64,000 nt of DNA, taken from positions 1-64,000 of the forward strand of contig AXCJ01000008.1 of the NCBI GenBank assembly GCA_000512675.1, in the 5' to 3' direction. The position numbers and the translations under genes were made by a program. Origin of the DNA: Candidatus Xenolissoclinum pacificiensis L6. GTDB taxonomy: Bacteria > Pseudomonadota > Alphaproteobacteria > Rickettsiales > Anaplasmataceae. This document shows positions 10,867 to 20,697 of the stretch, piece after piece; positions within the stretch are counted from its first letter, which is position 1, and each line of letters opens with the position of its first letter. The notes beneath the pieces were generated by a model. It did not search any database and was not told the DNA's origin. It saw only the letters and a list, made by a program, of their open reading frames with translations.

Positions 10867-11186
10867 TTTTCCTCCAAAATATTTATCTTTTCAATCAACA
10901 AACAATATGTCCGATCCATTTTGCACATATGATATCATTCTTAGCATAAACGATACTGCAAGATCAAGTACCAGATATAAATAAAGATTTAATATCACAT
11001 TCAAATACTGTGTCAGAACATATATTACTTTAGAAAGCAATCATATAACAAGCCATTATACTGTATCACTGATTTCCTTTCAACAGTCATAAAGTTGACA
11101 ACAATCGACTCTATCAATTATACCACATCTCCATTTAAATACATATAAATATGTTTTCGAGAAATATACTCTATACAAAACATACT

Positions 11187-11330
11187 CATTCAACAAGCAC
11201 TCTTCATATCAAGTGAACCTACTCAACAAACATTATTTGTGCATACCCATTCGACAAGTACACTTCCGCATAAAATTATATCTGCTACATATAAGATATA
11301 TTTATTCGACAAATATACTTTCATGTAATC
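11187..11330. repeat. Degenerate interspersed repeat 'attcRacaaRYayactt' in divergent intergenic region
   Basis: cattcaacaagcactcttcat (11187), ctactcaacaaacattatttgtgcat (11219), cattcgacaagtacacttccgcat (11248), tattcgacaaatatactttcatgt (about 11302). Confidence 0.4.
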
Positions 11331-11553
11331 ATACTCCACGAATGTACTCACATTACCTTAACATACGATTAATAGAGAATGTAATACCTTCCTCTGTTAT
11401 ATCTTACAATATATGAAGAGTGTTAAAAAAATAGTTCCTACCTCATAATTATACTATAAAAAATATCATCTATTAATGAAAATGAGACTTTTCTATGACA
11501 ATAATCCAGTAATCTGAGATCAGATTTTACATATTAATTATAGTAAATTCATT

Positions 11554-12267
11554 ATGCTAGTAGTAGCTCTTTCTACATTATTTGGAGTATCTCTCGGCCC
11601 TATATCTTCATCATATATTAAGGCTTCTTATGCTCCTAGCATGCAACATGGAATGTCTTTATATATAGAAAGCAAGAATTTACCTGAGTCTTATCAAATG
11701 GATTTGGGTGATCTTTCTATCAATTGGACAGGAATAAATATGGGATTCGGTATAAATCTTGCCAATGGACTTAGACTTGGAATCTTAACTGAAATATATG
11801 GCAACACAGAGTTTGCAGAATCAATATTTTTTCACAGCATAGATAACACTCTATTAGGTGTTGAAATAGGATATGATTTTGTATTTGATAAAATTGTACC
11901 ATTCGTAGATTTTTCGATAGGTGCAAATCAAACTACTATACACTTTGGGCAGGATCAAGAGACTAAAGGATGGGGTCTTGCATTACAAGGAGGCATCGGT
12001 ATCGGATATACTGTTAGAAAAAACATAGAACCATATTTATCATATGCATTCAAGTTAAAAACCAAACAAGAAATTGAGCATAATGAGTCCAACACTAGAC
12101 ATGGAATTGATGAAGAATATAAATATTCAGAAAATTACGGTACAATTTTCTCTACAACCACTAGATACATCGCAAGTAGCAACTATGCACGCTCCGTAGA
12201 TTATCATATAGGGTTCACTCAATATACCACCAGTATAGTAGAAATAGGCATAAAATTCATCTTTTAA
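11554..12267 (+). CDS. Outer membrane beta-barrel (surface antigen family)
   Basis: Alternating beta-strand pattern, YIKASYAPSM start, GVEIGYDFVFDKIVPFVDFSIGANQTTIHF, terminal VEIGIKFIF. Confidence 0.75.
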   Translation: MLVVALSTLFGVSLGPISSSYIKASYAPSMQHGMSLYIESKNLPESYQMDLGDLSINWTGINMGFGINLANGLRLGILTEIYGNTEFAESIFFHSIDNTLLGVEIGYDFVFDKIVPFVDFSIGANQTTIHFGQDQETKGWGLALQGGIGIGYTVRKNIEPYLSYAFKLKTKQEIEHNESNTRHGIDEEYKYSENYGTIFSTTTRYIASSNYARSVDYHIGFTQYTTSIVEIGIKFIF

Positions 12268-12637
12268 ACCGTAATTTATTATAAGGATTTTGAAGCAAAT
12301 ATAATATATATATTTTTAAAATAATTTGTTTGTTGAGACATTGAACAAGCAGATAAAATCCAATACACCACAAAATCGCAAATGCCTCTATCATTGCTTG
12401 TTGATTTATCTAAAAAGAGATAGAGTCATACCACCAGAAAAAATGATCACTATATCTTGTTACCAAGCAAATAAAATATATCTATCCACTACATAATTCG
12501 TCATTCGCATATGACAATCTATCCACAAATTAACAACACGCTTAAAACATCTTATAACAATCCACCAAACGTACAGAAAGAGAGCATTCTTCCAGTTAAT
12601 TGTTCTTGTCATAAATCTATACAATTTAATATAACTT

Positions 12638-13240
12638 ATTCCCTTAGCACGGATCAACGCGATAAAACACAAATCCACACTAAATAAGATATATAATACT
12701 AGCAACTCATAGTGACATCAATCGCAAAGTGATGAGCATATTTCGACTCAATTTTAGATTTGTATTCCTTCACAGCACCTGTAGGAGGAACAGAATTAGT
12801 ACCAGTATATGACATATTCTGGCACTTATACGTCATAGGAACTGCTAAAGTAATATCCTGCAGATTAGCATCTATAGCAGTAGCATTACTACCAGTAACA
12901 CTGATAGCACCATCAGGAGAAAGACCTAACGAGAGGTTTAAATTATTACCATCTGTCCCCTATTCTGTAAACGTATCATCATCATTCGTCAAAGAAATCA
13001 CATTATTTGCAACACTTTTCGTGACATCCACTGCAACACCAACAGCTCTTAAACCACCACTCATTGCATCGACAGTCATCAAATTTGCATCTGAAACACT
13101 GAAGGAGAGTCTGGTATTTGCTATCACTCATTCCCTTAGTGCGGATCAACGCGATAAAACATAAACCCACACTAAATAAGATACATAAATTATTAGAAAC
13201 TCATAGTGACACCAATCGCAAAGTGGTGAGTGTATTTCGA
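12638..13240. repeat. Direct repeat pair flanking/defining a ~492-bp tandem duplication
   Basis: 'attccctta(g)(c/t)(a/g)cggatcaacgcgataaaaca...' at 12638 and 13130, continuing into 'actcatagtgacaYcaatcgcaaagtg'. Confidence 0.8.
12699..13121 (-). pseudogene. Truncated 3' fragment of P44-like OMP gene
   Basis: Reads ...DANLMTVDAMSGGLRAVGVAVDVTKSVANNVISLTNDDDTFTE*GTDG...AVPMTYKCQNMSYTGTNSVPPTGAVKEYKSKIESKYAHHFAIDVTMSC*. Collinear with the C-terminus of 13193-14416, with an internal TAG. Confidence 0.85.
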
Positions 13241-14416
13241 TTCAATTTTAGATTTGTATTCCTTCACAGCACCTGCAGGAGGAGCAGAATTAGTGCCAGT
13301 ATATGACACATTCTGGTAATTATACGTCATAGGAACTGCTAAAGTAATATCCTGCAGATCAGCATCTGTAGCAGTATTACTACCAGTAACACTGATAGTA
13401 CCATCAGGAGAAAGACCTGAGATGCCCAAATTACTACCACCTGTAAGAGTCCCCTCTGCTGTAAACTCAGCATCACTATTAGTCAAAGTAATCATATTAT
13501 TTGCAGCATTTTTCGTGACATCCACTGCAACATTATTAGCCCTTAAACCACCATTCATTACATCCATAGACGTCAAATCTGCACCTACAGCCCCAAAGGA
13601 CTCCGGCATTTTATAAACGCCACTAGTCTTACCAGTAATAGCAGTATCAAATGCAGTTTCAAGTTGTGACATAAATGTATAATCTGCAAATACACCCATA
13701 GAACTACTAATCATATAATTAAGTCCTATTCTCCCATGTATTTCAACACCCCAAGCATCCGTTGTTCCACTTTCAAAATTTAGTGTTGTATTTACCATTC
13801 CAGCACCCACATCTACATAAGGCATCATCCTATTCATCATGAATCCATAACCAACTTGAGCACCTATAAACATATCCTGAATGCCTTTTAAAGTAATTTT
13901 CTGACTCGCCATATCAGTCGCCACAGACGGATTAGCAACATTACCTGTAGTAATTTTATCCGCCCTCAAAGTACCTCGATCAGAATTAGTGGTACTTGCA
14001 TTCAACTGACCTTTATATACCACATCTACCGGTAAACTCGCATTCCCAGTCATAGTGGCTTCAGAAAGTACAAATGTTATAGGATCAGTTAGTGTTGTTT
14101 CTCCAGAAAACCCGGCAGTAACCCCAAATCTTATACCATTCATCATTTGCATACCCGCATCAACACGAAAAGCAGCAAAATTCATATCAAATTTATCTGA
14201 CTCAATAGTCTTAGTATTGGTATTTACTGCTCCATTCATACCTTCAAACATTATATCTACACCACCCATCATAAGTGGATTATACGCAGCACTAACATAT
14301 GTTTTTGCATGACTAGTTAAAGGACTCATGGCCAGCACTGTCATAGCTGCAGTGATAATCGTTGTATTAACGATAGATTTCTTATTACTCATCTTGAGAA
14401 TCGCGTTGCTTGTCAT
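13193..14416 (-). CDS. P44/Msp2-like outer membrane beta-barrel protein (intact tandem paralog)
   Basis: 407 aa, signal peptide with SHA-K site, C-terminus HHFAIGVTMSF; preceded by ggagaaaaat. Confidence 0.8.
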   Translation of the reverse strand: MTSNAILKMSNKKSIVNTTIITAAMTVLAMSPLTSHAKTYVSAAYNPLMMGGVDIMFEGMNGAVNTNTKTIESDKFDMNFAAFRVDAGMQMMNGIRFGVTAGFSGETTLTDPITFVLSEATMTGNASLPVDVVYKGQLNASTTNSDRGTLRADKITTGNVANPSVATDMASQKITLKGIQDMFIGAQVGYGFMMNRMMPYVDVGAGMVNTTLNFESGTTDAWGVEIHGRIGLNYMISSSMGVFADYTFMSQLETAFDTAITGKTSGVYKMPESFGAVGADLTSMDVMNGGLRANNVAVDVTKNAANNMITLTNSDAEFTAEGTLTGGSNLGISGLSPDGTISVTGSNTATDADLQDITLAVPMTYNYQNVSYTGTNSAPPAGAVKEYKSKIESKYTHHFAIGVTMSF

Positions 14417-14781
14417 ATTTTTCTCCTAATTTGGTTAATTTATAATCAATATTAAAAAATCATACTTTGTGAATATAATTCACAGGTAATCCGATTACAA
14501 CTTATACTATATGAAAAAAATTAACAATATATTATCACAACTTGATATATGATGTATTTGAATATATTATCATCGCAATAATTCTATATATACACCCAAT
14601 ATACCGTAATGGACTTCCAAACGCACAGTGTAAATTCTCAGTACTAATAATATATTAATACATTCAAATTATCTCCTATGCTCTAGAAGTCGACTGTAGT
14701 ACCAATCCCAAAATGATTGCTGTCTAATATATCATAAACTCACATTATAAATATAAATCCACACCAAATAAGATACATAAA

Positions 14782-15993
14782 TTAGACATCCATAATGATA
14801 CCAATCGCAAAGTGATGAGTATATTTCGATTCAATTTTAGCTTTGTATTCCTTCACAGTAGTCGCAGAAGGAATAGAATCACTGCTAGAATATGACACAT
14901 TCCGGTAATTATACGTTATAGGAACTGATAAAGTAACCGGTTCCATAATAGCATCTGTATCAGTACCATTAATACTAATAGCACCGGTAACATTATTAAG
15001 ACTTGGGATGGTCAAACTACCAAGAGTCCCCTCTGCTGTAAACTGAGCATCACTATTAGTCAAAGTAATCATATTATTTGCACCATTTTTCGTGACATTC
15101 ACATCAACACTATTAGGATTTAAACCACCACTCATTGCATCCACAGTCATCAAATCTGTACCTGCAACACTAAAGGACTCTGGCATTTTATGCACACAAC
15201 TAATCATACCAGTCATAGCAGTATCAAATGCAGTTTCAAGTTGTGACATAAACGTATAATCTGCAAATATACCAATATCACTACTAATCATATAATTAAG
15301 TCCTATCCTCCCATGTAGTCCAATACCCCAAGCATCCGTTGACCCACTTGCAAAATTTAGTGTTGTATTTATCACTCCAGCACCAACATCTACATAAGGC
15401 ATCATCCTATTAATCATGCGTCCATAACCAGCTTGAACCCCTATAAACATATCCTGAATGCCTTGTATAGTAATTTGCTGACTCACAATATCAGTCTCCG
15501 TAGTCTGATTAGAAACAGCACCTGTAGTAATCGAAGTTACCCTCAAACTACCTGTATCAGTATCAGTGTTGCTTGCATGCAACTCACCTGTATATACCAC
15601 ATCTACTGGTAAAATAGCGCTCCCACTCACAGCAGCTTCAGAAAGTACAAATGTTATAGGATCAGGTATTGTTGTTATTCCAGCAATACCTGCAGTAACC
15701 GCAAATCTTATACCATTACTCATTTGTATACTCTCATCAATACGAAAAGCATCAAAAGTCATATCAAATTTATTCGAATCAATAGTATTAGTATTGGTAT
15801 TTTCTGCTCCATTTATACCTTCAAACATTATATCTACACCACCCATAATAAGGGGACTATACGCAATGCTAAAATATTGTTTTGTGTGACTAGTTAAAGG
15901 ACTAATGGCTATCACTGTCATAGCTACAATGATAATTGTCTGATTAACAATAGATTTATTATTACTTATCTTAAAAATCGCGTTGCTTATCAT
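14782..15993 (-). CDS. P44/Msp2-like outer membrane protein paralog, probably decaying
   Basis: 403 aa, aligned along its length with 13193-14416; C-terminus HHFAIGIIMDV; same 5' leader ggagaaaaat. Confidence 0.75.
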   Translation of the reverse strand: MISNAIFKISNNKSIVNQTIIIVAMTVIAISPLTSHTKQYFSIAYSPLIMGGVDIMFEGINGAENTNTNTIDSNKFDMTFDAFRIDESIQMSNGIRFAVTAGIAGITTIPDPITFVLSEAAVSGSAILPVDVVYTGELHASNTDTDTGSLRVTSITTGAVSNQTTETDIVSQQITIQGIQDMFIGVQAGYGRMINRMMPYVDVGAGVINTTLNFASGSTDAWGIGLHGRIGLNYMISSDIGIFADYTFMSQLETAFDTAMTGMISCVHKMPESFSVAGTDLMTVDAMSGGLNPNSVDVNVTKNGANNMITLTNSDAQFTAEGTLGSLTIPSLNNVTGAISINGTDTDAIMEPVTLSVPITYNYRNVSYSSSDSIPSATTVKEYKAKIESKYTHHFAIGIIMDV

Positions 15994-16358
15994 ATTTTTC
16001 TCCTAATTTGTTAATTGATAATCAATATTAAAACATCATACCTTATGACGGTAATACAGAGGTGATCTTATTACAACTCAATGGTATATGTAAATAATGA
16101 ATAATAAGTATTAATCACAAACTTCCTGTGAAATTACCTTAGCACTGATTCAGATAGATTTTATAAATAACTTTATTAATTAATCGAGAGTAAGAAATTG
16201 AAAGTGCTATTTCACCTTCCACAACCAACCCTCGCCTAAAGTATTCTTGATTGAGTTATCTCTCTTGATGAAATCACTTGCTTCTTGTAAGATATTCACA
16301 TTAACCGTAATAGATCAGTAAAACCTCCTCATCATGATAAGTTTTGTATCCTGCTTTG

Positions 16359-16613
16359 CTACCCTCCCACAGCACCAGCAATTAAAGGAAATGCTCTTAA
16401 TTCATCCCCAGCTCCTAATAATCCACTAGCTCCGGTGGTCGTTTTGCCTAATCCACCAACATTTTTTATCACCTTTCCTAATGCACCTACAACACTTAAA
16501 TCAACCTTTAAGATAGCAACCCCTATAATTAAATCTGATATGGCAACCTCTATTGTTTTGAGAAATTCGTTAAAGGCCATGAGGTTTTCTGTGCTAAACA
16601 TATCTCCAATCAC
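16359..16613 (-). CDS. Small hypothetical Gly/Ala-rich ORF, possibly a gene remnant
   Basis: 84-aa ORF ...VVGALGKVIKNVGGLGKTTTGASGLLGAGDELRAFPLIAGAVGG; no recognised family. Confidence 0.3.
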   Translation of the reverse strand: MIGDMFSTENLMAFNEFLKTIEVAISDLIIGVAILKVDLSVVGALGKVIKNVGGLGKTTTGASGLLGAGDELRAFPLIAGAVGG

Positions 16614-16819
16614 ACTCTCACCACCCTCAGTGCCTTGAACAAATCCTCTACAGCAAGGTAAAATCTTTACACCTCAGCTTATTTGGCAGTTTTAATTTTA
16701 CATGAGCACAAGCTTTCTACAATAAACATCACCAAGTAATGAATAAAATCAAAAAACATGATACTTCCTGATTCCTCAAAAACATTTCCTCACGTTGCAA
16801 CCTTACCAAAAGAAACACT

Positions 16820-18073
16820 TCAGAAGAATATTCGAATTCCTACCTCAAAAAGATGTTGTATGCTTTTCACATGCTGTATTTGATAGCGCTCAACATCATT
16901 ATTATTTGAAGTAACAGGTTTTGTATAATAATTCGCATATCCAGGATACTTGTAATGCATATCCATACTTAAATTACCACTTGCAAGAGATAATGACCCA
17001 TTTGCTTCATTAGCTTGTATAAGTAACGACCCTAAGTCTCGTTGCGTGATAGTTGGAGGAGTAGCACCAGAAGATAAAACAAGATTACTATCTATATTTG
17101 TTCCATTTGCTAATACTACCTCTCCATTATCTTCTAATTGTGCACTGTAAAATTGTTCATCAATACCTGACATAGTCAATGCAAAATCATTTCTATTCAC
17201 ATAAGAAGAAGCAAAAACATTTTCTTCCAATACATCAGATGAACTAGATACTAAATTAGTATCTACAGGATATACATCATACTGCAACGGAGTAACGACA
17301 GAATTATAATCATACAATGTAGATATTTTCAAAGCATAGGATATATACGGCAAAATTCCACTAGAAGCTTTATAGGCAACACCAACTTTATACTTATAAG
17401 ACAAAGACCATTCTTGAATTTCAGATATATTTGTAAATTTCATTTTTGTATTATCCAGACCCAAAGAGAATTCTGCAAAGGGCTGTAATGTGCCTGATAA
17501 ATGATGATACCCCACACTCATTGCAACAAGTCTGTTAGAAATAGATTCCAAGAACAACAACGCAGATACTCCTGATGAATCTGGTAAGTCAGTATCAACT
17601 AATTTACCATTATTAATCGACAAACTACCTACCGGGACAATAACTTCCCCAGCTATAGCAACATCATTCTGTATTTCCTGCACATCATATATTCCTATAA
17701 TGTCTAACTGTGGTAACATACCAGAAGTCTTAGCTCCATGAAGATCGATTCTCAATGTATCCATTAGATAAACATAACCTTGAAAATCAACGGAAATTCC
17801 TGCATATAAACCATTTTTGTGGTTTATCCCTGCGCCAACATGAAAGGACGACCAATTAATGAAAAAACTGTCAGCCGTTAATTCTACATCAGTACTTGGT
17901 AAAGAGTTATTAATTTGAGGCGATAATGAAAAATCATAACTATTTTGCATTCCCACCATATAGGCGCTTTCGAAAAAAAAAGCACCCGCAACCATCGGAA
18001 ACAGTAACACCATAAGAAAGAAAAACATTCTTTTCCTAATATCCAATAAACAAATCATAAAATAAAAAACCAC
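16820..18073 (-). CDS. Outer membrane beta-barrel (surface antigen family)
   Basis: Hydrophobic N-terminus, VAMSVGYHHLSGTLQPFAEFSLGLDNTKMKF, VGVAYKASSGILPYISYALKI, terminal FEVGIRIFF. Confidence 0.75.
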   Translation of the reverse strand: MVFYFMICLLDIRKRMFFFLMVLLFPMVAGAFFFESAYMVGMQNSYDFSLSPQINNSLPSTDVELTADSFFINWSSFHVGAGINHKNGLYAGISVDFQGYVYLMDTLRIDLHGAKTSGMLPQLDIIGIYDVQEIQNDVAIAGEVIVPVGSLSINNGKLVDTDLPDSSGVSALLFLESISNRLVAMSVGYHHLSGTLQPFAEFSLGLDNTKMKFTNISEIQEWSLSYKYKVGVAYKASSGILPYISYALKISTLYDYNSVVTPLQYDVYPVDTNLVSSSSDVLEENVFASSYVNRNDFALTMSGIDEQFYSAQLEDNGEVVLANGTNIDSNLVLSSGATPPTITQRDLGSLLIQANEANGSLSLASGNLSMDMHYKYPGYANYYTKPVTSNNNDVERYQIQHVKSIQHLFEVGIRIFF

Positions 18074-18166
18074 AAACCCATTTTATGACTCAAATGGTAT
18101 ACTGAAAGAATTACAAAAAAGTAATTCTGAGGTGTTAACCACTTTCCCTACAAAAAAACATATTAC

Positions 18167-18964
18167 TTAAAACAACAACCTTAACCCAACCTGAACTTTA
18201 TAAGAACTTGCACGATCCAAACCCAAAAACAGATCTGAGACCCGAGTATTTTGAGATACAGAGGTTACTGTTACATCCTTTGGTGCATCATATTCATAAG
18301 AATAACGATAATTAAACTGGACAAATGGCAATATCATATCTGTAACATAAAACGTACACCCAATAGCCCCTTCTAATGTCAAAGGATATAATTTGACTTC
18401 ATTTAACCCAACACTATCAGTAAATTGATATTTCTCTATCCCCAAAGTACCTCTAAGATAAGGACTAAAATACGCTCCAAACCTAGTTGCAAAAGACATA
18501 TCAGCTGCATAATACATTGTCTTCAAACTAGATATCAAAATATGATTCTGGTTATTATACTCATCAAAGTAATTGTACTGTATACCATTACCAGAGGCAA
18601 TCTCTCCTGACGTATCCACTAAAACACCAAAAGAAAAATACCCAAAGCTCATAATACCCATTGTATAACCAGTTGATATACCAAAACCAGATATATTATA
18701 ATCTAGATCTGCTGAACCAATCTTCGAATTATACACAACATCCTGCATATTCACATTAGTAAGATTTAAATATTGAGAGAATATATTCCCAGATTGATGA
18801 TATGCAGAAACATATACACCACTCCTATACAATCCTGAATAAGTACCAAAACCATCATAGTAATAGTAATCCGAATAAGTGTAACCAAATGAAAATGGGA
18901 CACAAGAAAACAAGATAATGCAGTAAAAAAGTTTTATACCATGAATACAAGAACGTCTTATCAT
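18167..18964 (-). CDS. Outer membrane beta-barrel protein
   Basis: Signal peptide, Tyr-rich strands (YTYSDYYYYDGFGTYSGLYRSGVYVSAYHQ), terminal VQVGLRLLF. Confidence 0.7.
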   Translation of the reverse strand: MIRRSCIHGIKLFYCIILFSCVPFSFGYTYSDYYYYDGFGTYSGLYRSGVYVSAYHQSGNIFSQYLNLTNVNMQDVVYNSKIGSADLDYNISGFGISTGYTMGIMSFGYFSFGVLVDTSGEIASGNGIQYNYFDEYNNQNHILISSLKTMYYAADMSFATRFGAYFSPYLRGTLGIEKYQFTDSVGLNEVKLYPLTLEGAIGCTFYVTDMILPFVQFNYRYSYEYDAPKDVTVTSVSQNTRVSDLFLGLDRASSYKVQVGLRLLF

Positions 18965-19264
18965 ACAAACGTAAGCATCTAAAAATATGAATCTAACATG
19001 ATACTTAAATAAAGTCTAATACAATTGGGTGATAATAAAAAAATAGACAAATATCCTTATAGATATAAAATTCCTAGCCAAGATTGATACACTGTTCTGG
19101 TTATCCAGAGATACTTAAAATTGCTAGATCATCATAGATCTCTGAATTTTTTCATAATTATTAAACATCCTTTCTATAGTTTTTCGCTGAATATAAGCAA
19201 TTTCACCAACCTTAATATCAGTTAACCTCCCTATTCAAAATATTATAATCTCGATCTAAAATAA

Positions 19265-20501
19265 ATCTCCTGTGAAATTAAAATTACCAAATAAAGTGAT
19301 ACTCAAAACTGTCACTTACCTTGACTAGCGTATATATCGATATTATTAGGATTTATTCATCCAAATGGTCGTAATATTTATAAAATTCTTTATATGATTA
19401 TAAAATTAGTTTGTATACTTTACCTCCTATTCAATACTACAGCAATTTCCCAGGAGGTGTACTAGACCTCCTCGGAAATTGCAGGAAAAAACATATGAAT
19501 AGAATGATAAGATATAAGAAGATTTGTAAGAATCCAGGGATGTTTTATAGATTATTTGGGATAAAGAGCAATAAATTCAATAGAATGGCTACAAAGGTAC
19601 AGCCTATATGAAAAAGTAAAGTATTACAAAGAACAAGAAGACCCTATAAGTTATAGTTTAGCAGAAATGATGTTAGCATTATTGATATACTACCGTAGTT
19701 ATATTACGTAATAGTTCATAGGATATCTGTTTTGTGATTCACAAGTAGATACTACGGAACAAGCAATTGAACGTCCTCAAAAGCAACAGAAAACATACTA
19801 TTCCGGGAAGAAGAAAAGTCACACTATAAAAACCGGAGGCTAGAGGTAATGATAAAGGGCGTATTATACAGGTATCTAAATCCTATAGGATCAGTTAAAA
19901 TATTCAAGCATCAAAATCTTCCTCCACAAGAGTTGAAAGTCCCGGTAGATTCATCAGGGTATGCATAATTATCATAGAAGATCGGTATACCCTCATAAAA
20001 ATACCAAATGTAGGTAGGTCACTTCTGCAGAAAAAGATCATAATACTCTGCTTGCAAAAACTCGTATTAAGGTCGAACATGTCATTCGTAATCTGAAACC
20101 TTTCAATATCCTTTCTCATACATATCGTAACAAAAGGAGGATATATAATCTCAAATTTAATATCGTTGCTGGCATCGTCAACCTTAATTATGGCTTCTAA
20201 TAATCCATTATATTATTCACCCCTGATCTTTTGTCTCAAACTAATTTCACAGAAGGTCTAATAAATACCAAGTCTAGAAAAATCACTTCTCAAAAGAAAG
20301 AGCATAATACCCTTCTATCCAAAACTCGGATTAAGGGTTGAACATGTCATTTTCACTCTCAAGACTTTCAATATCCTTCACATAGAATATAACCTCAAAT
20401 TCAATATCATTACTGGTATTGTCAATCTAAATCATGGCTTCTAAATAATCAATTATATTATCATACCTTTTTCATTACGATAATTTCACAGGAGATCTAA
20501 T
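19265..20501 (+). mobile_element. Composite remnant of ISL2-like IS5-family insertion sequence(s) (type C)
   Basis: Perfect 16-bp inverted termini atctcctgtgaaatta (19265-19280) and taatttcacaggagat (20481-20496). Transposase motifs DTTEQAIERPQKQQKTYYSGKKKSHTIKT and KTRIKVEHVIRNLKPFNILSHTYRNKRRIYNLKFNIVAGIVNLNYGF in broken frames. Confidence 0.7.
19442..19482. repeat. Palindrome made of two abutting IS-terminus-like sequences
   Basis: gcaatttcccaggaggt (19442-19458) vs acctcctcggaaattgc (19466-19482), one mismatch, 7-bp spacer. Confidence 0.7.
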
Positions 20502-20697
20502 ATCGAAATTATATAAAAATAATAGATATGAAGTCATATACAAGAGGATAATTCAATAAATTTGTCAACATATCAAGCTTTATTATTACATCACAAATAT
20601 AAATAGATGAAAAATGTTAAAAAACTGATACATACTGAAATGAAATGTTATTTCATCATGTCTTAAAATTATTCTATATTAATAATGAATATACAAT

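Noticed and set aside
12760-13616. Plus-strand ORFs 12760-13164, 13118-13306, 13422-13616
   Set aside because: Antisense to the P44-like pseudogene and gene; the minus-strand reading has clear homology.
18107-18128. Hairpin agaattac-aaaaaa-gtaattct as terminator
   Set aside because: Perfect 8-bp stem but AT-rich and without a following T tract; too weak to call.
19904-20119. Minus-strand 71-aa ORF
   Set aside because: Lies antisense to the ISL2-like transposase remnant, whose plus-strand motifs are recognisable.
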